Source: Reticulitermes speratus (taxonomy: Eukaryota; Arthropoda; Insecta; Blattodea; Rhinotermitidae). Taken from it: a DNA stretch of 64,000 bases. Within the stretch, counting starts at the first letter, position 1; each line of letters starts with the position of its first letter. The stretch spans positions 14,612,733-14,676,732 of the forward strand of contig JAJKFL010000039.1 in the NCBI GenBank assembly GCA_021186555.1. The letters run 5' to 3'. The notes under the pieces are model-generated. The model did not search any database. It had not been told where the DNA came from and worked only from the letters and a program-made list of their open reading frames with translations. Shown in pieces: positions 13,344 through 23,800 of the stretch. The position numbers and the translations under genes were made by a program.

Positions 13344-14295
13344 TAATTGCTCAATGCACGGTTATGAATCATTTAAAGCGGCCTGTGTGATTTGCATGCA
13401 GGATAACTTAGGCAAGAATACAAACACACAAGCATAATATTTAATATTTATTGCTTTTCCACGGCAACAATGGTTAAGCGAACGTGCCCCAACGTTACGT
13501 TATACGTACATAGGCTGTCTTGTTACATCTCCATGTCGACGTTTTAAGTAACGGATTCTGATTTTTGCTCACTGCCCGCACTGTGTTTATGTGTTCCGCA
13601 CCATTCTTAATACAACCGTTATCGCCATCTACTGTAATCACCGACTGCTTTAACTAATGGAAGAATACCGCATTCTCTGTGAGGTACGAACTTAGTCTCC
13701 AGCCATCACAGCAGCATACTTTTCTGTCCACTCCCCCCCCCAAATAATAACAATAAATGTAATGCCTCCTACTGCATCCCACCGTTTCGTCTTCTCTCTG
13801 TTCCTCTCTCAATCTCGGTCTTCAAAGGGTTAATTTAATCCTCATTGAGTAGTAGCAGAACCCAAAGTTTCGACACCACTGACACCAAAGCTCGCCATGT
13901 TTCACGATCCTAAGCCAATCCTCACAATCTATTATTACCCTACAGTACTTCTTAATGTTATTCTGTCATTTATTTCTCACTCGCCGTTTTCCAAAAAGCT
14001 TCCCCACACAAACTTTGTAATGCACATCTTATCTCAAACCAACAAAATGCGCTCTTATTACTTTAGATGTTCTAAATTACAACATCTGTAGACTAATCCA
14101 ACATGTTTGTGTTTTGATTAGCGACAATGCACGGTATGAACAACATAAAAAAATCACATCTTATCTCTTCTATTCCAGCTACATAACCGAACTCCTGTAA
14201 CCTCCTTGGCTCCATTTCACTGCTACAAAATACCAGGTGACCTGCCTGCCGGTCTGTAGATAAAGAACTGGATCTTTCTACATTGCTTCATTCAT

Positions 14296-15057
14296 TCATT
14301 CTGTAGTCCGTCTTACGACAGGTCCGTAGCCTCTTCCAAAGCGAGTTCTCCATTGAGTGCGATCTAGTGCTTCCTCTTTCAATTTCCAGTATCTTCTCTT
14401 TTCCTTAAGGTCATCCAGTAGCTGCTTACGTCTTCTTCCTCGTCTTCCCGTCATTTCTATCCTTCCCACTAACTTTCCTTCAATCACGTGTTTCAGAAGG
14501 CAGTTTCTACGCAAGATGTGACCAATCCAGTTAGCCTTTCTTCTTTTTATTGTATGTAGGATATTCCTCTCCTCTTTGACTCTGAGTAATACTTCTTCAT
14601 TTCTCACACGATCGGTCCAACTGATCTTCTCCATTCTTCTCCAACACCACATTTCAAAACTTTCCAGATACTTCTGATCTACTTTCCGAACTGTCCACGT
14701 TTCAGCACCACACAAAGCTATGCTCCAAATGTAGCACTTTACTAGTTTCTTCTTTAAATTTAAGTCCAGTTTGCTGGTGAAAAGATTCTTCTTCTTGTTG
14801 AATGTTGCTTTTGCCACGGCAATTCTGGATTTAATTTCACGTGTACACCTTGCATCATTTGTTATCATGCTGCCTAAATAATTGAAATTTTCCACATTCT
14901 CCAATTGTTTTTGATCTATCATTATTTTAATTTGGGATGGTTGCCTTGAGATTCTCATTACCTTAGTTTTTCCCACATTCATTTCCATTCCATAGCATCT
15001 TCCAATTTCAATTAGTCTATCAACCATGTCCTGTAGCACGTTTTCTTCCCTAGCCAT
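14296..15057 (-). pseudogene. Non-LTR retrotransposon (LINE 1) 3' end: reverse transcriptase C-terminal part
   Basis: An open frame of 253 codons begins just after the place where a YADD motif is expected (MAREENVLQDMVDRLIEI, then YGMEMNVGKTKVM). It continues through NFNYLGSMI, YIWSIALCGAETWT, EMWCWRRMEKISWTDRVR and KRRKANWIGHILRRNCLLKH, the typical end of such polyproteins. The catalytic palm, upstream domains and endonuclease are absent, so it is a 5'-truncated copy. The 3' flank is a (GAAT)n tail (14281-14299). The uninterrupted frame suggests a fairly young insertion. Confidence 0.85.
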
Positions 15058-15814
15058 TGTTTACTAGAGTCAATATTTTCCAGGGCTCTTTGTCTTCTAA
15101 CATTTACGTTTTCCCTCACAGTAACACACGAAGTTTCAAATCTTGAACCTAAACAATTACTTATTAAGATCATAGCTACTTATTAATCTCAACTGTAGGT
15201 TAATACATTTCTAAATGACTTAAAATTATTAATTATACAGGCAATATTACTTGTAACAAACAATTATTCTGTAAGTCTAGATTCCTATCGCTCAACTCGT
15301 CTTCTTGAAGATCAGCTTCAAAACAACTTACCGGACGATTGTCTTCTACTCCTTCCACCTGTAACTGCAGGGATAATCGAAGCTATTGAGTTCAAGCACA
15401 ATCAGCTACTGCTTCCTCAACACGAAGTTAATACCCCCTTTAAACCGATAGTCATAATAGAACTCTGTAGGTATATGTTCACACTAAGCCACAATCTTCA
15501 AAACATTTCGATTATTCTCGGTAAATTAAAACACAAAAATAATTACCGGACGTCCTGTAAATTTCAATTCAGAATCAATTCGGCAAGCGTTCATGTCTTA
15601 AGTCTGCATGAAAGGGTAATAGCGCTTTAAAGTAAAAACAACGTTGCCCTGCAATACATGGTCACAGTACACAATCTGATACGAAGTTTCTCCTTCATGA
15701 CCGGAAATAATCATGTAGTTATCTCGTACCGAAAGCTCAAAGAGACTATTAAACGTTTTATAATAAAGTATCTACAGGAAAATACAAACTCCGCGTCCTT
15801 ACGAGTTCATAAAC

Positions 15815-15818
<4 letters not shown>

Positions 15819-15856
<38 letters not shown>
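15819..15856 (+). repeat. (AAT)n microsatellite
   Basis: About 12 units of AAT at the 5' side of the RLE LINE relic. Confidence 0.95.
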
Positions 15857-15858
<2 letters not shown>

Positions 15859-16430
15859 CATGACGAGACAATAGACCACATTATATCAGCATGCCCAACA
15901 TTTGCAAAAGAACAATACACAAAAAAGAGACATGATAGAGTGCTCAAATACACTTTATCATATGCATGGAAATAGGGGTAAAACTAGACAAAGAGCACTT
16001 GTATGAGCATGCACCAAAATTAGTAGAAATAAGTCATGAATGTTAAGGATTCAAGAAGTGAAAACTAACAGAACCATCCCTAACAATAAACCGGACATCA
16101 CAATCCGTTGTAACGAAAAAGGAACATGTCTGTTAATAGATGCAGCTATTTCAGGAGATAGACATGCGATTAAGAAAGAAGCCAAAAATCTTTTAAAGTA
16201 TAAGGACCTTACAATAGAAATACAGCGCATTTGAAATGTAAAAACAAAAGTGATACCCGTGATAATATGGACAACTGGAAACATCCCAAATTCATTCAGA
16301 AAATACCTGAGCAACATATCGGGAAAGAAAGACACCAAGGAACTACAGCAAACAGCGACATTGGGCACTGCGCACCTACTTCCGAAAGTACTAATGTAGA
16401 CGTACAAAACATTTATCGTAGGAAATAGCA
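15855..16430 (+). pseudogene. RLE-type LINE relic (CCHC and restriction-like endonuclease end)
   Basis: Broken frames read HDETIDHIISACPTFAKEQY, then TIPNNKPDITIRCNEKGTCL plus LIDAAISGDRHAIKKEA, then KYKDLTIEIQRI. The H..CP element and KPD..(12)..LID spacing fit the zinc-binding and PD-D endonuclease end of R4/R2-like LINEs. At least two frame breaks are present (near 15975 and 16234). It follows an (AAT)n run. Confidence 0.65.
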
Positions 16431-16545
16431 TTAAACGTACCATACATTGTAACCACAGAATAGCTGCAACATTATATACTCTATGACAATTAATCAACAA
16501 ATGCATAATATTAATACTTACAGTTATATTATTAAAACATTGAAG

Positions 16546-16587
16546 ACTCCTACATGTTTCGATCCCTGTGGGATCATCATCAGGGAA
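16546..16587 (-). ncRNA. Hammerhead ribozyme, mirror copy in left arm
   Basis: The same core, 6-bp stem II, ACATGT palindrome and 5-bp stem I as the right-arm copy, read on the minus strand. C3 is at 16583 and the cleavage nucleotide at 16551. Confidence 0.7.
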
Positions 16588-16656
16588 TACGTACATCAAA
16601 TGATCTTGAATAAAATTAGTTGGTTAATGTTTTATACAAGATCATTTGATGTACGT

Positions 16657-16699
16657 ATTCCCTGATGATGATCCCACAGGGATCGAAACATGTAGGAGT
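16657..16699 (+). ncRNA. Hammerhead ribozyme, palindromic stem III type
   Basis: The core CTGATGA starts at 16662. After one extra T, stem II is GATCCC/GGGATC (6 bp, loop ACA). GAA follows, then the palindrome ACATGT (16688-16693) in place of stem III. The cleavage nucleotide would be A16694. Stem I pairs 16695-16699 (GGAGT) with 16657-16661 (ATTCC), including one wobble pair. The palindrome suggests cleavage as a dimer, as established for Penelope-associated small hammerheads. Confidence 0.7.
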
Positions 16700-17699
16700 C
16701 TTCATTGTTTTAAAGTAATATAACTGTGCCAATACAAAGATTGTGCATTTGCTGGTTAATTGTTACAGATTAGTCATTATCAATGCACGGAATGAATAAC
16801 ATAACATCTTTCGTCAAAGCCCTACAGAACAGTGGATTTTTGTCCATCCTTAAAATTCTAGATAGGTGGTTCTCAGTGTGTGATGTGCAAGATTAATTTT
16901 CTCCTCCAATTATAAGTCAGATAAAGAATGCCACATTGAATATTTTTAATGTTTAATAAAATCGTTTCACCTGGAATAATGGTACAATACAGTGTAGATT
17001 CTGTTCAGTAGAACATAGTCTTTTCCTCTAGGTTTTTCTTAATCTTAATTCTACTGTTAGTACTGTTAAGAAAATGATAGTTTCTGTAACAAATGTTTAC
17101 ACTGACTTAACAAATGTTTACACTGACTTAAAGTTTTGGGGTTAGTGTGTTCTTGTTTTGTAAATATTCCAACCGTAAATGTTACTGAAAGATGTGCCTT
17201 AAGGGTTCGCGAGGTGAAATAATTTTGGAGTGGGGGCCTACAGAATTACTGGGACTTTGTAAAGGGTCTGCAGTTACAGAAATATTGAGAAATAATGTTT
17301 CGGATGGTAACTGGGTCTATAACAGCAGCAAACTAGAACTATTTTCGAAAATATAACTGCGAATCAGAATGTCACTGCATTTGATTAACTGACGACGTTC
17401 CTAAATTGTTTCGGCCCAAAAGCACACACCCCCTTTCATATTCTAAACTTTATTCCAGCCTGCTAGCGTTTGATAAAAAGAAGTACTTCCAAATTAATAT
17501 TTTAACCATGAAAATAAAAAAGGGATAGTAACAATAACATTCTTTTAAGACTGACTCACCAAACACACGACTTCGACGCTGACAGCAAGTGTTATGACAT
17601 GCATTACACAAGTTCCGGTCGTGACCTTGGGATACAACATAGCGGTTTCACAACGAGGACTGTAAAATCTGTACGACTACTGTGGAAGACAGTTCCTAC

Positions 17700-17801
17700 C
17701 TTAAACCTGGCGAGGCGAGGGTTGCCGGCAACGAGCTTCGCTAGCGCCTGGTAATTCGCCTGCGAGGAAACGACCAGCCACTCCCGAGACTGGGCATCAA
17801 G
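17700..17801 (-). CDS. SOWAH: SOWAH exon 6: segment leading into the ankyrin repeats
   Basis: A 102-base, phase 0-0 exon of 34 codons (residues 292-325). It reads [17 protein letters not shown], then [17 protein letters not shown]. The acceptor is GACTGCTGCAG| at 17802 and the donor is AAG|GTAGGA at 17699, the weakest donor of the gene. It is clearly richer in G+C than the DNA around it, as expected for coding sequence. The next exons should carry the ankyrin repeats (GYTALHWA type), but none was seen between 1 and 17699. Confidence 0.87.
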
Positions 17802-20800
17802 CTGCAGCAGTCAAAACACAGAGCTAAGTCTTGGCACAAACCCGCAACCAACATAAACACAACACCCCAAAAAGCAAGCAAAATTTCACCGTGTTTCAGC
17901 CTCTACCACAATATCGCAAATATACCGAAAAAGAAGCTGCAAACTTTCCACACGGAGTGGTTCTCCAGCGTTGGGATTGCAGCAAAGGATTACTCCTTGC
18001 AAAAACAAAATTACATCACCGCACAATACGTTATTCAAGGCTTTGGGTTAGCAGGGAATGTAGCACGTAGTGTAGAGAACTGCATGCACTGTTCACGTAC
18101 GAAACTCTGGAAGGGAAGACACCACTTGGGAGCTACGGGTGTTAACGGGAGGACAACATTAAAATGTATTTTACAGAAATACAATGTGAGGGTGAGGATT
18201 GACTCATGTGTCTCACTACAGGGGTTAATGGCGGTCTGCTGTGAACATCGCAATCAACCTTCGGGCTCCACAAAAGGCACAAAGTTTATTTACTGCTCCA
18301 TCGAGATAGTCAAACCTAAGACCTTGCTAAAGCGTTACTAGAAAATTGAAACCCTCTCTAACAGTTGAAGAAAGCTGAGAAGTAAGAACCAACACATATT
18401 CAAACAGTGTCAAGTATTATATCCAGTTTTATATCTGCAAGAGGAACAATCCCAAAGAAACAAAGTGGAAGTGGTTAGCTGTTCTCGCACTTTTTGAATC
18501 TCGAAGGGTTATACAGTGTTCACAGAAATCGCCACTGACCCCTAACCATGGTCAAATAAATCTAGTCCAGAGACTCTTTCACCCTCTTTCCTTAAGATCC
18601 CTTTTGATATTAACCAACCATCTACGTCTAGGTCTTCCAAGCAGGAAGAATCAACTTTCCCTGACTATTAAATCCCCTGTAACAAGACACACTGACGAGT
18701 GATAGCAACTCACTCTTAACAATCTAAGAAGTCACAAACCTTTGCTGTAAACCTAACAGACGTACCTATAAACCTATATACCTAAAAACCTAACAGACGT
18801 ACCTATAAACCTATATACCTATAAACCTAACAGACGTACCTATAAACCTATATACCTATAAACCCAACAGACGTACCTATAAACCCAACAGACGTACCTA
18901 TAAACCTATATACCTATAAACCTAACAGACGTACCTATATACCTATAAACCTAACAGACGTACCTATAAACCTAACAGACGTACCTATAAACCCAACAGA
19001 CGTACCTATAAACCTATATACCTATAAACCTAACAGACGTACCTATATACCTATAAACCTAACAGACGTACCTATAAACCTAACAGACGTACCTATAAAC
19101 CCAACAGACGTACCTATAAACCCAACAGACGTACCTATAAACCTATATACCTATAAACCTAACAGACGTACCTATATACCTATAAACCTAACAGACGTAC
19201 CTATAAACCTAACAGACGTACCTATAAACCTATACACCTATAAACCTAACAGACGTACCTATAAAACTATATACCTATAAACCTAACAGACGTACCGAGT
19301 TTCGTACAAGTTAACTATGTTTTCGTTTGGTTACATACATTACAGTTGCTCTTAGTCAAATACACAGACAGAAAGCAGCAAAAAATTACCATAACAGTAC
19401 ACAATGGAGGGCCTGTCTGGGTATGCTTCATAAAATACCATAAACAAATGTATGCAGACAGGAAGGTAGTCAAGTGGGGGTTACTGTTTGATATTATATA
19501 CGAGAGGACACTTACCGTTGTAACAGAAGCGGAGTCATCGTCATCCACACCCTGCAAAAACACAACGATAAATAAATACAAGGACCATCACATCTCACAC
19601 TTAAAAACATAAAATACTGCTTATTACTGTAACGCAAATATATTACACCTGTAACTAACTGTGTTACTTGGTAGCTAAATAAGAAATGTTCCCATATATT
19701 ACACCACAAAAAGTGTTAAATTCGCAACATTTGTACCCTATGTCATTAACTTAACTAAACAAGAGTGGAAAGGACTACAAAAGGGTTACGGCCTGGCCTA
19801 CGTACTTCAAAATACGTTCTTTGTTGTATTAAGTACTTTGTTGTCTTTCGTGTTCATTTACTGAAGATAAAAACCTATTATTTAAAATATAACATAAAAG
19901 ATATATAAGGCTATCAGGTCGAAAAATATTTCAAACGAAAATTGTATACCTCAAATCTGTAATTAGCGATTAGGTAAGATTTTATTAAAGATGACCCACC
20001 CCCATCTAGTGCCGGGGTTAAAGAAAGAGTACAGCTATACCTCTACTCCCCCTCTGGGCCTTCATGGCCTGTTCTAGGGAGAACTTTACCTTTTACCTTT
20101 ATTAAAGATGTGCGACACACGAGCTAAAGTTTACTTTAAGAACAATAAGGGCGAAGAATGAATGTCAGTTAATATATAAGCCCAGTTCCCTAATGTTACA
20201 TGCTGATTTATTATGAAATGAACCTTTCATGAACGTGATAAGGTTCAATTTGTATAGGCCTAGAAGATACATGTATGTTATGTTTAAAGCGCAAGCACCA
20301 AATATATCGAGCTGGTGCAAGACCGTGCCATGGCTCAGGCGGTTAGTCGCCGGCCTCTCACCGCGGAGACCCGGGTTCGATCCCGGGTCAGTCCATGTGG
20401 GATTTGTGACGGACAAAGTGGCACTGGGACAGGTTGTTCCCCGAGTATTTCGGTTTTCCCCCTGTCAATTTCAATCCACCAGTGCTCCATTGCAAGGAAA
20501 AACGGAAGAAAATTAATCATCTTCATCACAGGGTTGCACAGTAAGCCTTAAGGCTGCGGTGCGTTCGAAGCATCTGCTGCGGGGCCCTTCACCACAAAAA
20601 AAGAACAGCTCCAAAAATAAATCTGATCGGCATTTTCAGTGTAAACTCCGACAGAATGCCTTAAAATCTGCGTCCATCAGAACACTTTACGACACTAAAC
20701 ATACGGACGGCCAGATTCTTCAATCCAAAATGTGTTCACTTACACAATCTCAGAAAGTAGGCAAAAAAAAAAAAAAAACTGTCTAGCGCACCAATGTGTC

Positions 20801-23800
20801 ACACCAGGTGACATGTTATACGAGTATGAAATAATAATCATCATTTAGGCAATAAATGTGAAGCACAGAGCGTAACATGACATTACATACAATGGCTATA
20901 ATATACAGATTAATTACTAGCCTGTGTTATTGTTCCCCAAAGATTAGTGTTCTTTTCACATGAACACGCAAAGAAATACATTTCTTTCACGTCATGCGTT
21001 GGAGTACTTCAGTGAATATTACAGTTTCATTTTCAGAATGGGAGGTCACATCGGCCGAAACGTCTGAACCAGGAAATTATTTCCTATACTTTTCACTTGA
21101 TTACAAGAAATCGTCTTTTGTTAGACACATGTTCATAGTAACACATCATTCATATCGTTTAAATGCTATGAATATAGGTCATAACTGTCAATCTGGCAGA
21201 TTTTTATTACTGACATCAACTAAATTGGAAAACCCTTGAACGAATTACCCTGTGCGTAGCGTAGGATTAAACGATCGACGTCCCCGATGACCGAAAGCCA
21301 CCGTTTTGCCCATCCTTTCTTCCTGCGTAGTTTTCGTGTCCTCTCTCAGTAACCTATAACCCATCTTCAGTGGTTATCAGTTTGTGTCTATCTCTATTGT
21401 ACGCCAGCAAATAACAACTCCTTATTGAAATGATTATAAAATCAATTCCCATGCCTGTACACTGCTGAGAGATGTCAAACCGTCAATCCGCACCGCGGGG
21501 GTCCACGGATGAAGGAACGTAGACAAGGTAAGTGTGCACTGGCTTGTTCTCTGCGCCACTCATATTCATATGGGCGCAGTTCCAGTCACAGATGAGAACC
21601 TGTTAAAATACTTTTATTTATTTATATGTATCGCATTGATTTTCGGCGGTTCTCAGTTCTTGGAAACATTACCCAGTATTCAACACTGTCTTGTCTGTGT
21701 GACGTGGTACTTCAAGACAAAAGTCAAAATTAATTAGTTTAGTTTATTATTTATGTACTTACATTCGTTATGCTATTAATTTCATATGCTAAAATTGTCT
21801 CCGTGTTTAAGTACCACTGATTCTGCTATTAATTTCATATGTTAAAATTGTCTCCGTGTTTAAGTACCACTGATTCTGCTATTAATTTCATATGCTAAAA
21901 TTGTCTCCGTGTTTAAGTACCACTGATTCTGCTATTAATTTCATATGGTAAAATTGTCTCCGTGTTTAAGTACCACTGATTCTGCTATTAATTTCATATG
22001 GTAAAATTGTCTCCGTGTTTAAGTACCACTGATTCTGCTATTAATTTCATATGGTAAAATTGTCTCCGTGTTTAAGTACCACTGATTCTGCTATTAATTT
22101 CATATGGTAAAATTGTCTCCGTGTTTAAGTACCACTGATTCTGCTATTAATTTCATATGCTAAAATTGTCTCCATGTTTAATTAAGTACCACTGATTCGG
22201 CTATTAATTTCATATGTTAAAATTGTCTCCATGTTTAAGTACCACTGATTCTGCTATTAATTTCATATGCTAAAATTGTCTCCATGTTTAAGTACCACTG
22301 ATTCTGCTATTAATTTCATATGTTAAAACTGTCTCCATGTTTAAGTACCACTGATTCTGCTATTAATTTCATACGCTAAAATTGTCTCCATGTTTAAGTA
22401 CCACTGATTCTGCTATTAATTTCATATGCTAAAATTGTCTCCGTGTTTAAGTACCACTGATTCTGCTATTCATTTCATAAGCTAAAATTGTCTCCGTGTT
22501 TAAGTACCACTGATTCTGCTATTAATTTCATAAGCTAAAATTGTCTCCATGTTTAAGTTACTACTGATTTCTGCTATTAATTTCATATGCTAAAATTGTC
22601 TCCGTGTTTAAGTACCACTGATTCTACTATTAATTTCATATGCTAAAATTGTCTCCATGTTTTAAGTACCACTGATTCTGCTATTAATTTCATAAGCTAA
22701 AATTGTCTCCATGTTTAAGTACCACTGATTCTGCTATTAATTTCATAAGCTAAAATTGTCTCCATGTTTAAGTACCACTGACTCTCTAAAGGTTTATGAA
22801 AATTATTTACTACCTGCCAACAAGCTGGTGTTGGGCTTTGTCCATAACATGAGGTATAAATTTATGATATACGTAACGTTACGACAGCCGGGCCTACCCT
22901 CGTTTTCAGGTCTTGCCGGTTGCCATTATACAAGTATACAAACATCTATTTAAGAGAGGTTGCGTCGGCACAAGATAGAACCTGAGATATTTTGAATACT
23001 AGGTTAGTACGCTAACCATCAGACAACCAAAGTGGCCAATAATCTTTATGTATACATATTCTACCAGTATATGGCAAACAACCACCTGAAGACGGAAGTA
23101 CGGCCGAAAGCCGACACCCCGAGCTTATGAAATATAGCTCAGACAGCGGACAATGTCCAACAAAAAACTGGTATACATAAGCACAACGCCAAGATGTACT
23201 GGGAAGTACAGATACAGTTCCACGCGTTATTAAGCTCGCCACTAAAGGAGAGCTTAAACTTGTACTTCCGACGTAAAAGCCCTCTACAACCGCTGCATAG
23301 GCTGACTGGGCCCCAGTGCCGGGCTGCACATACGTATAATGAAGAGAAAAAAAAATACCAAACCCTGCTGCGATTCGAACTGCAGTTGACTGGCCCATAA
23401 CCTGTCACTGTACAGATTAAACCATCCCGGCTCTTATAATTTCACACACAGTTTTATGTTTGTTAATATTGTTGAATATATGAACCATTTATTAGAAACT
23501 ATTTACCGCCTTGTGGATATTCCGTTTGCACACGTGTGTAACGATTTATCTCTAGACATTTATTCAAGAGCATATAAAACAATTTCTTCTTGCCTTGAAT
23601 TTATTAACTGGTAGAAAAGGCGTAATGGAAATTCTGAGAAGTCTGTTATAGATGAAAGTATGTACATGCCTTGGCCGTCTGACGATTAATGCCATCTGTT
23701 AGACACTGAGAGTAACTACGTCCTCTGGTGTGTGCTGGATAACATAAGAACTTAATCATAAACAGTCTCCTAACACACACCTATATAAACTCTTGGTTTA

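Larger units (their letters stand above)
16486..16763. mobile_element. Penelope-type foldback with hammerhead ribozyme in both arms
   Basis: An inverted repeat with arms of about 118 and 130 bases around an AT-rich loop. Each arm has one complete hammerhead core reading outward. The element sits about 60 bases downstream of an RLE-type LINE relic. Arms match closely over the ribozyme and more loosely at their outer ends. No protein is encoded. I assign it to Penelope-like elements because their terminal repeats are known to carry hammerheads with reduced stem III and often sit in inverted pairs. Confidence 0.65.
1..17699. other. Intron sequence 3' of SOWAH exon 6
   Basis: No host exon was recognised. 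Repeats are listed separately. Stretches without a named feature are about 100-940, 1135-2690, 4315-5395, 5630-6960, 7690-8650, 9480-10470, 10810-12008, 12300-13149, 13345-14280, 15060-15850 and 16765-17699. A degenerate AG-rich tract lies at 9000-9235, a poly-C run at 11503-11516, and a small direct repeat of about 21 bases at 17089-17131. Confidence 0.6.

Noticed and set aside
14296-15057. Host protein gene
   Set aside because: The long open frame is a LINE reverse transcriptase end with a second copy at 58926 and degenerate copies at 2690 and 7248.
15658-15975. Protein with an Asn run
   Set aside because: The Asn run is the (AAT)n microsatellite joined by chance to the LINE relic frame.
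16051-16599. 182-residue open frame on the minus strand
   Set aside because: It runs antisense across the RLE LINE relic and into the palindrome, and has no family features.
1-17699. Ankyrin-repeat exons of SOWAH
   Set aside because: I looked on the minus strand for GYTALHWA- and GGYTPLHLA-type codings with flanking splice sites and found none; they probably lie beyond base 1, though a diverged exon could have been missed.
20326-20400. Functional tRNA gene
   Set aside because: Head of a SINE: B box is present but the acceptor stem does not pair. The same holds for 12020-12095, 63569-63640 and 50710-50780.
21035-21080. Hammerhead at TCAGAATGGGAGGTC...CCGAAACGTC
   Set aside because: The right side looks right, but the CTGA part is missing; probably a decayed foldback fragment. 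The same applies to 23094-23135 and 42925-42965.
21771-22792. CRISPR-like array
   Set aside because: Units are directly joined without unique spacers, and the genome is eukaryotic; it is a satellite.
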